A program made the position numbers and the translations under genes. A stretch of DNA of 34,748 bases from JAZQNF01 sp045641505 (lineage in GTDB: Bacteria; Bacillota; Clostridia; Lachnospirales; Bianqueaceae), in assembly GCA_045641505.1 (NCBI GenBank), contig JAZUHB010000127.1:1-34748 (forward strand), read 5' to 3'. The first letter of the stretch is position 1, and each line of letters opens with the position of its first letter. Under the pieces are notes generated by a model that searched no databases, had not been told where the DNA came from, and saw nothing but the letters and a program-made list of their open reading frames with translations. Below are positions 14,575 through 22,669 of the stretch, piece after piece.

Positions 14575-16017
14575 ATGGATGACAAGAAGGGCGTGATCCG
14601 CGAGCTGAACGCGGACGATTTCGCCATTCATGACGTAAAGCGCGGACCTTCCTTCCGGTCCCTCGAAAGCAAGGAGCAGTACGAGACCGCCCGGAGCGCG
14701 GCGGCCGCGAAGAGACAGGCCGTTTCCGAGCCTCCCCGGGAGGAGGCCGCGGAGACGAAGCGCGCGAAGAAAAAGCGCAGGATCGATCTCTCGGAAATGG
14801 ACACCTCGTTCCTCCATCCCGCGAAGGATGAGTCGATGAAGGTCGGCAAGGACGATTTCGCGTTTCCGATCAACCTCACCGTCCTCGGCTGCGTGGCGCT
14901 TCTGTCCCTGTTCGGCGTCGTGATGGTGGCCAGCTCCAGTTATTACTACGCGTATACCTACATGGGCGACAGCCTGTATTTCCTGGGCAAGCAGATCATG
15001 TGGCTGCTGATCGGCGGAATCGTGCTGATCGTTGCCGCGATCTTCCCCATGAAATGGATCAAGCGGCTTTCGCTCGTGATCTACGCCCTGTCGGTTTTTT
15101 TCTGCGTGGCGGTGCTGTTCTTCGGCGAGACCGTGAACGGCTCCACCCGCTGGCTCAATATCGCCGGCATCAGCTTCCAGCCCGCTGAATTCGCGAAGCT
15201 CGGCGTGGCGATCTATGTAGCGGTCCTGGTCGAGCAATATCAGACGAAGATCAAGAAGCCGGGAATGTTCTTGGCGCTCTTTTCCGTCACGATCATCCCT
15301 GCGATTCTCGTCGGTATCGAAAACCTGACCAGCGCTCTGATCATTGCCGTCATCGGTTTCGCAATCATGTTCGTCGGCGGCTGCCGGTTCAAGGGCTTTT
15401 TCCTTTTTGTCTTCCCCGTTGCTCTCCTGATTCTGGCGGCGCTGGTCGCGCCCATCATCCTGAGCCGTGTTTACGGCGATGAATGGGCCTCCGTACTGCC
15501 CGGCTTTCTCCAAAAGTTATTCAACTTCTTCATGTACCGCACGGACCGGATCTCTTCCTGGATCAACCCCTGGAAGGAAGCCACCGGCGGCGGTTATCAG
15601 ACGGTCCAGGCGCTCTACGCCGTGGGCTCCGGCGGCTTTTTCGGCCGGGGACTCGGCAACAGCCTGCAGAAGCTCGGCTTCATCCCCGAGGCACACAACG
15701 ACATCATCTTCGCAGTCATCTGCGAGGAGCTCGGCGTATTCGGCGCGGCCATCGTGATCGTGCTCTTCTCGATCCTGGTCTTCGAGGGCATCAAGATCGC
15801 GGCCAACGCGCAGGACCGCTTCGCCGGCTACGTGACGGCCGGCATCACGGCGCAGATCGGTCTGCAGGCCATCCTGAACATGGCCGTCAACCTGAATCTC
15901 GTTCCCACCACGGGCGTGTCGCTGCCCTTTATCAGCTACGGCGGCACCTCGCTCGTGTTCCTCATGGCGAGCGTCGGGCTCATGCTCAACGCTTCCCGCC
16001 GCGCTCCGGGAAGATGA
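14575..16017 (+). CDS. ftsW: FtsW/SpoVE (SEDS) peptidoglycan glycosyltransferase with long N-terminal tail
   Basis: A 480-residue SEDS-family polymerase that works with the class B PBP at the septum. Ten membrane helices start only at about residue 98. Family signatures: STRWLNIAGISFQPAEFAKL, the GGGYQTVQALYAVGSGG loop, GRGLGNSLQKLGFIPEAHNDIIFAVICEELG, and a closing GVSLPFISYGGTS. The first 97 residues form a charged, disordered-looking cytoplasmic tail rich in Lys, Arg, Glu and Ala, which FtsW and SpoVE of well-studied species do not have at this length. The start is well supported by AAAGGAGGAAAG before ATG 14575. By position it is equally compatible with SpoVE. Confidence 0.94.
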   Translation: MDDKKGVIRELNADDFAIHDVKRGPSFRSLESKEQYETARSAAAAKRQAVSEPPREEAAETKRAKKKRRIDLSEMDTSFLHPAKDESMKVGKDDFAFPINLTVLGCVALLSLFGVVMVASSSYYYAYTYMGDSLYFLGKQIMWLLIGGIVLIVAAIFPMKWIKRLSLVIYALSVFFCVAVLFFGETVNGSTRWLNIAGISFQPAEFAKLGVAIYVAVLVEQYQTKIKKPGMFLALFSVTIIPAILVGIENLTSALIIAVIGFAIMFVGGCRFKGFFLFVFPVALLILAALVAPIILSRVYGDEWASVLPGFLQKLFNFFMYRTDRISSWINPWKEATGGGYQTVQALYAVGSGGFFGRGLGNSLQKLGFIPEAHNDIIFAVICEELGVFGAAIVIVLFSILVFEGIKIAANAQDRFAGYVTAGITAQIGLQAILNMAVNLNLVPTTGVSLPFISYGGTSLVFLMASVGLMLNASRRAPGR

Positions 16018-16018
16018 C

Positions 16019-16753
16019 ATGGCCAGGAAAAAGAGCAAAAAGAAGAAGAGGATCGCCCGAATAACCGTCCTCGTCGCGCTGCTGCTTCTGGCCGCGGGTC
16101 TGATCTTCCTGAACAGCCGGTTTTTTGCCGTGAAGACCCTCGAGGTGCGCGGCAACTCCGCCGTGAGCGAGGAGGAGATCCTGGCGGGGCTGGAGCTCCG
16201 CGAGGGGACCAATCTGGTCCGCTACATGCTCCGGAACCTGCTTCACAAGCCGGAATGCGACCCCAGACTGCAGGATTGCCAGGTCTACGTCTACTGGCCG
16301 GACAAGGTGGTGGTCGAGGTGCGCGAGCAGAGCTTCATCGGCTACATCTACTATCAGGGCAGTTACCTCTGCCTGAACCGCGAGGGCGTCGTGATCGCGA
16401 GCGCGGCGGAGCGCGAATATGAGATCCCGCTGATCCGCGGCGTGGAGGTCGGCTCGTTCGAGCTGGGGCGTCAGCCCGTCACCGACGACGCGGCCTGCTT
16501 CCGCGAGGTGCTCACCGTCGCCACCGTGCTGAACAAGTACGGGCTGACCGGCGAATTCGCCGAGATCAACGTGCGCGATCCGAAGAACGTCATCCTCTAT
16601 TCGGAGAAGCTGGAGGTGCGCCTGGGCGTGCCGGAGGACGCGGACCTGAAAATCCGGACGCTCCGCGCCTTTACGGAAACCTATCCGGAGCTTCGCGGCG
16701 TGCTCCATATCGAGGACATGGGCGGACAGATCCATCTCGAACCTTTTCAGTAA
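16019..16753 (+). CDS. ftsQ: FtsQ/DivIB cell-division protein
   Basis: A 244-residue bitopic protein: very basic cytoplasmic N-terminus (residues 1-14, mostly Lys/Arg), one transmembrane helix (15-32), a POTRA domain (about 36-105, beginning FAVKTLEVRGNSAVSEEEIL) and a beta domain to about 235. FtsQ/DivIB binds FtsL and FtsB/DivIC in the periplasm-facing division subcomplex. It begins one base after the ftsW stop, so it is almost certainly translated from the same mRNA by coupling. murG, and usually murB or murC, often separate ftsW from ftsQ; none is present here. Confidence 0.9.
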   Translation: MARKKSKKKKRIARITVLVALLLLAAGLIFLNSRFFAVKTLEVRGNSAVSEEEILAGLELREGTNLVRYMLRNLLHKPECDPRLQDCQVYVYWPDKVVVEVREQSFIGYIYYQGSYLCLNREGVVIASAAEREYEIPLIRGVEVGSFELGRQPVTDDAACFREVLTVATVLNKYGLTGEFAEINVRDPKNVILYSEKLEVRLGVPEDADLKIRTLRAFTETYPELRGVLHIEDMGGQIHLEPFQ

Positions 16754-16760
16754 AAAAGCC

Positions 16761-16789
16761 TTGATTTCAGACGGAAAACATTATAAAAT
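16761..16789 (+). promoter_or_regulatory. sigma-A-type promoter of ftsZ
   Basis: TTGATT (16761-16766), 17 nt, TAAAAT (16784-16789). It lies just after the ftsQ stop and about 105 nt before ftsZ, so ftsZ can be transcribed independently of the long upstream operon, as is common for ftsZ. Confidence 0.65.
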
Positions 16790-16894
16790 TAAGCAATGAT
16801 ATATTCTGCGGGAGGCAGGCATCGCGCCGTCTTCCGCGGACGTGTTTTCCCTATGGGGATTTCCTCTCGGGAAGACGCTGTTAAGGAGGAAAGA

Positions 16895-18103
<1,209 letters not shown>

Positions 18104-18110
18104 AGCAAAT

Positions 18111-18138
18111 AAAGGCTGAAGGAGTCCTTCAGCCTTTT
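18111..18138 (+). terminator. Rho-independent terminator after ftsZ
   Basis: AAAGGCTGAAGG pairs with CCTTCAGCCTTTT around a three-base loop. The stem is strong and the T-run short. It separates ftsZ from nadK, whose start is only 15 nt further on, so some read-through to nadK is possible. Confidence 0.8.
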
Positions 18139-18152
18139 CTGTTGAGGTCGAT

Positions 18153-18995
18153 ATGAAAAACGTTTTGATCTACGCCAACGAAGGCCGGGACCGCGGGCTT
18201 TGCCACTCGGTCCGTCTGGCGGAGCTGCTGCGGGCCGAGGGCCTCTCTGTGTTTTCGCCGGCGGAGAAGGAGCTCCCGGGCGCGAGCCCTCTGGACCGGA
18301 GCGAGGCTGCCCTGGCGGACCTTGCGGTGGTGCTCGGCGGCGACGGGACCGTCATCCGCGCGGCGCACTGGCTGGAGGGCCTGGAAGTACCCCTTGTGGG
18401 CGTAAATTTGGGCCATTTAGGCTATATGACGGAGATTTCGGAGAATGAGTCGGCCGAACAGCTGAAACGCGTTTTACGGGGCGAATTTCGCGTCGAGAAG
18501 CGGATGAAGCTCGAGGCAGTCCTGCGCTGGGCCGACGGCCGGGAGGAGACGCTCCGGGCGGTCAACGACTTCGTGCTCCGCCGCAGCGACTACTCCGGCG
18601 CCATCTCCTTCTCGGCGGAGGTGAACGGCGTCCCGCTCACGGACTTCCGCGGCGACGGGCTGATCGTCGCGACCCCCAACGGCTCCACCGGCTACAATCT
18701 CTCCGCCGGCGGCCCGATCCTCAATCCCGCGGCCGAGAACCTGATCCTGACGCCCCTGTGCAACCATTCCATCACCGCCCGCTCCTTCGTGCTGGCGGGC
18801 TCCGACCGGGTGACGCTCCGCGTCGCGCCGGCCGAGTATCAGGACGCTCCGCTTTTCTCCTGCGACAGCTTCGAGCACCGGCGCATCGAGCAGCCCTGCG
18901 TGATCACGCTCAGAAAGAGCGCGGACGCCTTCTGCCTGATCCGTCTGGGCGAGGAGAGCTTCTTCCGTGTGCTCGAGGAAAAGATGGGAAGATGA
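18153..18995 (+). CDS. nadK: NAD kinase
   Basis: A 280-residue cytoplasmic enzyme that phosphorylates NAD to NADP with ATP or polyphosphate. The key motifs are present: LGGDGT (residues 61-66), NLGHLGYM near 87-94, the NDFVLRR segment near 130, and the glycine-rich STGYNLSAGGPIL near 172-184 followed by NPAAENLILTPLCNHS. Length is typical of the bacterial family. A GAGGT lies just before the ATG. No dedicated promoter is obvious in the 15 nt after the ftsZ terminator. In many Clostridia nadK is followed by argR and recN; here a 30-codon ORF and a terminator follow. Confidence 0.95.
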   Translation: MKNVLIYANEGRDRGLCHSVRLAELLRAEGLSVFSPAEKELPGASPLDRSEAALADLAVVLGGDGTVIRAAHWLEGLEVPLVGVNLGHLGYMTEISENESAEQLKRVLRGEFRVEKRMKLEAVLRWADGREETLRAVNDFVLRRSDYSGAISFSAEVNGVPLTDFRGDGLIVATPNGSTGYNLSAGGPILNPAAENLILTPLCNHSITARSFVLAGSDRVTLRVAPAEYQDAPLFSCDSFEHRRIEQPCVITLRKSADAFCLIRLGEESFFRVLEEKMGR

Positions 18996-19084
18996 AGAAA
19001 ATCGGGATCATCGGCGAGAACTACGCCGGTTTTACGACCGGAACGCGGACAGCCTGCCGTGCGCTTTACGAAATACGCCATTAA
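18992..19084 (+). CDS. 30-residue small ORF overlapping the end of nadK
   Basis: An ATG overlaps the nadK stop codon (ATGA), the arrangement of a translationally coupled gene, with GGAAG just upstream inside nadK. It encodes 30 residues beginning MKKIGIIGENYAGFTTG and ending at a TAA placed directly on the terminator. MKKIGIIG resembles the first strand and turn of many Rossmann-fold proteins, so this may be the stump of a once longer downstream gene, or a real small protein. I recognise no family. The assignment is tentative. Confidence 0.3.
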   Translation: MKKIGIIGENYAGFTTGTRTACRALYEIRH

Positions 19085-19109
19085 AAAAACCGGCCGAAGC
19101 CGGTTTTTT
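19083..19109. terminator. bidirectional terminator between nadK and the MFS gene
   Basis: ACCGGC and GCCGGT pair around a CGAA loop, with seven A on the left and six T on the right. It can stop both the plus-strand nadK transcript and the converging minus-strand transcript of the MFS gene. Confidence 0.88.
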
Positions 19110-19123
19110 CTTTTGTCTGAAAA

Positions 19124-20578
19124 TCACTCGAACTCGCTGCCGGTGACGGCGGAGAGGTCGATGCCCTTGGTGTCCTTCACCTTGGCGAACATGAGCACGA
19201 GGCCCACGGCCGTGCCGGTCATCGCGACAATCGCGGTGATGATGCCGATCTTCGCGTCGCCGTAGATGTTGATCAGGATCATCGTGGCGAGCATGGACAC
19301 GCCGTAGATGACGCCGGAGAGCAGGGAGGAGACCGTGGTCACGGAGACGCGCATGTTGGTGGGCGCGGACTCCGAGGCGATCAGGCTGACCATGTCGCCG
19401 CTGGACCAGTAGCTGCCGATGGCCGCGCCGCAGAGCGCGCCGACCGCGTAGGGATTCCACTGCTTCGTGCAGCCGATGTAGAACAGAAGATAGGTGACGA
19501 GGGAGATCAGCGCCATCACCATCGCGGAGACGCGGCGTCCCCATTTGTCGGCGATGAAGCCGGGGATCAGCTGCAGGGCCGCGCTGGAGAAGGGGAAGAT
19601 GAACAGCGCCTTCGTGGCGAAGGCCGTGGCCATGTCCGCCGCGGCCGCCTGGCCGAGCTCTTCCACGAACGGGATCGAGTAGCCGTAGGTCATGACGGTC
19701 TCGTAGTAGTTGGTGATGATCATGCCGAACATCAAAAGACCGTTGCTGATCACGATCCAGAGCAGCTGCTTGTTGGTGAGGCACATCTTCAGGCCGCTGA
19801 TCAGGCCGCCCTGTTCCTGGGTCGCGTCGTGGGCGACCTTCGCGGCGGCGCGCTCCTCGTCACTCATGCGGAGGTAGTTCACACGGGAGATCAGGAAGGC
19901 GTCCGACTCACGGATGCAGAAGAGGGCGATCACGGCGATGATCAGCGTCATCGCGGCGGGCAGGAAGTAGACCATGCGCCACTGGGACAGGTCGGTGTCG
20001 GGGATATAGCGGTTGCGGAGCACCGGGATCATGAACATGCCCAGGGTGGCGACGCACTTGATGACGGAGTAGAGGGTGGCGCGGTACTTGGCCGGCGCGC
20101 TTTCCATGATGTAGATGGCCTGCATGTCGTGCGGCGTGAAGAACGCGATTACGATGGCGCCGAGAATGTAGACGGGGATGTTCGTGGAGATGCCGACGAG
20201 CACCAGGCCGAGGCCCATGCCCAGCGTGTTGATCACCAGGAAGATCTTCCGGCCGTAGCGGTCGGACAGGGGCTTGTACAGATAGGCGAGACCCGAGGCG
20301 ATCAGCGAGACCATGCCGAGCGCGCTCATGCGGGCGACGGCGAAGTCCTTGCCGACGATGGGCGCGAACACCTCGGAGGCGATGACGTACTGCATCTGGG
20401 TGCCGATCTGGGTGGTGACCTCATCCGCGATGTAGATCACGGAGATCACGATGATGAAATAGATGAGGTACAGCGGGCCCTTGGGCTTCTGCATTTCCCG
20501 CTCGAGGCGGGCGAACTCGCGGGCTTCCCCCGCCTTGCGCTTGGCGCGCTGTTCTTCGGTTTCGGTTTTCGTTTTCAT
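19124..20578 (-). CDS. major facilitator superfamily transporter
   Basis: A 484-residue transporter with a 30-residue charged N-terminal tail (Lys/Glu/Arg-rich) and about twelve membrane helices. The loop between helices 2 and 3 carries SDRYGRKIF and the equivalent loop in the second half ADKWGRRVS, the standard MFS signature pair; a large central loop (about 215-260) contains a polar, Glu-rich stretch. The general appearance is of the sugar/organic-acid porter type, but the substrate cannot be set. AAGGAGAT precedes the ATG. It is the third gene of a minus-strand operon after a thymidylate-synthase-like and a transaldolase-like gene, so it may import or export a sugar or nucleoside-related compound; that is inference from context. 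Confidence 0.85.
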   Translation of the reverse strand: MKTKTETEEQRAKRKAGEAREFARLEREMQKPKGPLYLIYFIIVISVIYIADEVTTQIGTQMQYVIASEVFAPIVGKDFAVARMSALGMVSLIASGLAYLYKPLSDRYGRKIFLVINTLGMGLGLVLVGISTNIPVYILGAIVIAFFTPHDMQAIYIMESAPAKYRATLYSVIKCVATLGMFMIPVLRNRYIPDTDLSQWRMVYFLPAAMTLIIAVIALFCIRESDAFLISRVNYLRMSDEERAAAKVAHDATQEQGGLISGLKMCLTNKQLLWIVISNGLLMFGMIITNYYETVMTYGYSIPFVEELGQAAAADMATAFATKALFIFPFSSAALQLIPGFIADKWGRRVSAMVMALISLVTYLLFYIGCTKQWNPYAVGALCGAAIGSYWSSGDMVSLIASESAPTNMRVSVTTVSSLLSGVIYGVSMLATMILINIYGDAKIGIITAIVAMTGTAVGLVLMFAKVKDTKGIDLSAVTGSEFE

Positions 20579-20614
20579 GGGAATCTCCTTGGGACTTGCG
20601 CGGGCCGTGCCGCT

Positions 20615-21301
20615 TTATTGGATTTCGGTATAGTCGAGAAGGGTCCTGCCGCCGTAGACGGCCTCCCAGTTCCGGCGGAAGCTTTCGCATTCGAGCTCCG
20701 TCGAGGGGGAGCCGGCCAGGGTCCGGAGCATCGGCAGCGTGACGGTCGCCGCGGGGACGCCGTCCTCGAACAGCCGGGAGATCTGGGACGCGACCCGGAA
20801 GGAGGCGCCGAGGACCTTCGCGTCGAGGCCCTGCTCGAGCAGCGCGTCCTGCATGCGGACCGCCTGCCCGGGACCGTCCTCCGACAGGTTGTCGATGTGG
20901 GAGACATAGGGCGCGACGTAGGCGGCGCCGGCTTTCGCGGCGAGGAGCGCCTGCGGGACGCTGTAGACCGCCGTGGCGCAGACCGTGAAGCCGCGGGCGC
21001 AAAGCCCCGTCATCACCGGCAGGAGCTCCGCCTGCATCGGTACCTTGAGGCAGAGGGGCTCGCCGAGAAGCTTTCGGAGGGCCTCCGCCTCCCGGTAGGG
21101 CGTGTCGCCGCCGAACGCGGTCAGCTGCGCGAAGAGGAGCTTGTCTCCGATGAGCTCACGGATCTTTGCGAGCCGTTTCGCGGGATCGGGCGCCTTTTCG
21201 CGGGCGAGGATGGTGGGATTGGTGGTCACGCCGTCCAGCGGGAACAGGGAGAAGGCCTCCCGGATCTCGTCGGTATTGGCGCTGTCGAGAAAGAGTAGCA
21301 T
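20615..21301 (-). CDS. transaldolase / fructose-6-phosphate aldolase-like protein
   Basis: A 228-residue protein of the short transaldolase family (FSA/TalC-like). Shared motifs: FLDSANTDEI at 4-13, GVTTNPTIL at 24-32, and LCLKVPM at 83-89 with K86 at the position of the Schiff-base lysine. These enzymes are class I aldolases that transfer or cleave three-carbon dihydroxyacetone units of sugar phosphates. The barrel continues through FTVCATAVYSVPQALLAAKAGAAYVAPYVSHID-like segments, and the length matches FSA. Whether it is a true transaldolase or an aldolase of another sugar phosphate cannot be told. It starts 13 nt after the thymidylate-synthase-like stop, in the same operon. Confidence 0.85.
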   Translation of the reverse strand: MLLFLDSANTDEIREAFSLFPLDGVTTNPTILAREKAPDPAKRLAKIRELIGDKLLFAQLTAFGGDTPYREAEALRKLLGEPLCLKVPMQAELLPVMTGLCARGFTVCATAVYSVPQALLAAKAGAAYVAPYVSHIDNLSEDGPGQAVRMQDALLEQGLDAKVLGASFRVASQISRLFEDGVPAATVTLPMLRTLAGSPSTELECESFRRNWEAVYGGRTLLDYTEIQ

Positions 21302-21314
21302 TTTTCTGCCCCCG

Positions 21315-22019
21315 TTATTTGGTTTCCATTTTCCGGTACTGCTCGTAGGTGAAGGTGAGGCGCTTGCCTTCCTCGATGCGCTTCGCCGCGCCCTCCAGCA
21401 TCTCCCAGTCGCTCTCGTAGGAGTGGAAGCTGGTGGCCCGGTGGGTGTAGGTGCCTACGGGGATCCCGAGCTGGTCGGCGATCCGCTTCTGGATCTCGAT
21501 CAGCGCGAAGGCGTTCATGAAGGTGGCCTTGCAGGCGTCGTTGGAGCGGAAGAGGATGGCGAGGTCCAGCTTGCCGTCGTGCACCATGAACTGCAGATGC
21601 TGGAGGCACGCGGGGTCGAAGTTGCCGATGTCGGCGATGCTCCGGACCATCACGCAGGCCCGGCGGCTCAGCGGGTTCTTGCGGAGCTCCTCGACGACGA
21701 AATCCAACTGGTCGATGCCGTTCATGTTGACCATGCGGTCATGGTAGGTATAGGGCTCCTTGCCCTCGGCGATGGCCCAGTCCAGGGCGCCGTCCAGCAT
21801 TTCGTCCAGGTATTTTTTCAGCGCGTCCGGCGTGCAGAAGGCGACGCGGGAGATGCGGGGCTCCTCCAGCGGATGCTCGACGCAAAACGTCATCGCGACT
21901 TCCTTGCAGCGGGTGTTCCAGTCGGGGCAGTCCAGTACCTCGCCCTCATTTTGGAGGATCAGGATCGCCTGATGAAAGGCATCAGGCAGGGTGTTTCCTT
22001 TTACAAGAAATTCGCGCAT
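21315..22019 (-). CDS. thymidylate-synthase-family protein, divergent
   Basis: A 234-residue protein with the ThyA fold. Against E. coli ThyA the active-site residues align by eye: SRR at 118-120 (phosphate-binding arginines), the nucleophile C138, RSND at 158-161, N169 (the residue that selects dUMP over dCMP) and HSY at 199-201. The usual Pro-Cys-His motif is Ala-Cys-Leu here, and the protein is about 30 residues shorter than E. coli ThyA. It could be a real but divergent thymidylate synthase or a pyrimidine-5-modifying relative; the Asn argues for a uracil nucleotide substrate. AAGGAGAAG precedes the ATG, and a strong promoter lies 34 nt upstream. First gene of a three-gene operon. Confidence 0.75.
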   Translation of the reverse strand: MREFLVKGNTLPDAFHQAILILQNEGEVLDCPDWNTRCKEVAMTFCVEHPLEEPRISRVAFCTPDALKKYLDEMLDGALDWAIAEGKEPYTYHDRMVNMNGIDQLDFVVEELRKNPLSRRACVMVRSIADIGNFDPACLQHLQFMVHDGKLDLAILFRSNDACKATFMNAFALIEIQKRIADQLGIPVGTYTHRATSFHSYESDWEMLEGAAKRIEEGKRLTFTYEQYRKMETK

Positions 22020-22052
22020 GACCGCTTCTCCTTTTCACGATATATTGCTATG

Positions 22053-22081
22053 AGTATACAGGAAGGTGGGGAATTTTTCAA
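22053..22081 (-). promoter_or_regulatory. sigma-A-type promoter of the thymidylate-synthase-like operon
   Basis: Read on the minus strand: TTGAAA (22081-22076), 17 nt, TATACT (22058-22053). It lies 34 nt before the start codon and reads away from array 2. Confidence 0.7.
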
Positions 22082-22092
22082 TAATTTAATGA

Positions 22093-22133
22093 AGAGGCTG
22101 CCGGCGGGTATTGACCGAGAGGCTGCCGGCGGG
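22093..22133. repeat. 16-bp direct repeat pair next to array 2
   Basis: AGAGGCTGCCGGCGGG occurs at 22093-22108 and again at 22118-22133, a 25-nt period. Its first nine bases recur at 22462-22470, where they run into the first base pairs of the last array unit. This may be part of the array's history; no function is evident. Confidence 0.7.
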
Positions 22134-22171
22134 CGGGGCAAAGACGCTTCGCGGGCCGGAGGAGGGATTTT

Positions 22172-22503
22172 TGCTACAGTATCCCGCGTTTTTGAAATTA
22201 CTGTAGTAGGTCCGCTATGTTCCGCGGAAGAAATTGCTACAGTTTTCGGCGATTTTCGAAATACTGTAGCAGGCCGCGACGGGTTAATGCGGAATTTTGC
22301 TACAGTTTTCGGCGTTTTTTGAAAAACTGTAGCATGTTTTCCCGCGGAGGAGGCCACCGGCTGTGCTTTCGACAGGATTTTCCCGGGCAAAACGCCGGGA
22401 GATTACTACAGTATTTCCGATTTTTTCAAATACTGTAGCATTTCCGGCGGAAACGGCCGGAGAGGCTGCTACAGGATTTTCGTTTTTCGCGATTACTGTA
22501 GTA
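22172..22503 (-). repeat. array 2: five 37-nt hairpin units of the same family, inverted
   Basis: Five units of exactly 37 nt at 22172-22208, 22235-22271, 22298-22334, 22404-22440 and 22467-22503. Ends are TRCTACAG and CTGTAGYA. Spacing is 63 nt except for one 106-nt step. The reverse complements align end to end with array 1 units and share the AAAAYGCCGAAAA-like core, so array 2 lies on the minus strand. The best unit (22298) has a perfect 12-bp stem with a 13-nt loop. Between the third and fourth units a stretch from about 22372 shares an 11-base match with the fifth unit and may be a decayed copy. The 22020-22669 gap otherwise holds the operon promoter, a 16-bp direct repeat and the SIMPL gene terminator. 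Confidence 0.88.
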
Positions 22504-22623
22504 TTTTTCATCCTCCCAATGGTTTTGCCGCCGTTCTTTTTTAGCCTCGCAAAGGTTTGCCGCCGTTCTTCACCGGCTTTCCGATGCTTTTTCGTCTTTT
22601 CCCCGTCCCCACCCCTTTTTTCG

Positions 22624-22653
22624 CAAAAAAAGAGCCCGCCGGTCGGCGGACTC
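22624..22653 (-). terminator. Rho-independent terminator after the SIMPL gene
   Basis: On the minus strand GAGTCCGCC pairs with GGCGGGCTC around GACC (one G-T pair), followed by seven T. It ends the 24.5-22.7 kb minus-strand transcript before array 2. Confidence 0.85.
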
Positions 22654-22669
22654 TTTGGCAAAAACTGTT

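Noticed and set aside
10771..15513. Very long open frame on the minus strand opposite murF, mraY, murD and ftsW
   Set aside because: It mirrors genes on the plus strand with clear family motifs. Long antisense frames are expected where codons are GC-rich in the third position. Its predicted protein is low complexity, rich in Arg, His, Glu and Gln.
22001..22390. Minus-strand reading frame with three 21-residue repeats (ATVF.K...TVA) across array 2
   Set aside because: The 63-nt period makes a repeated peptide automatically. The frame runs through the promoter and the start of the thymidylate-synthase-like gene, has no ribosome binding site, and the 64-nt steps in array 1 break the equivalent frame there.
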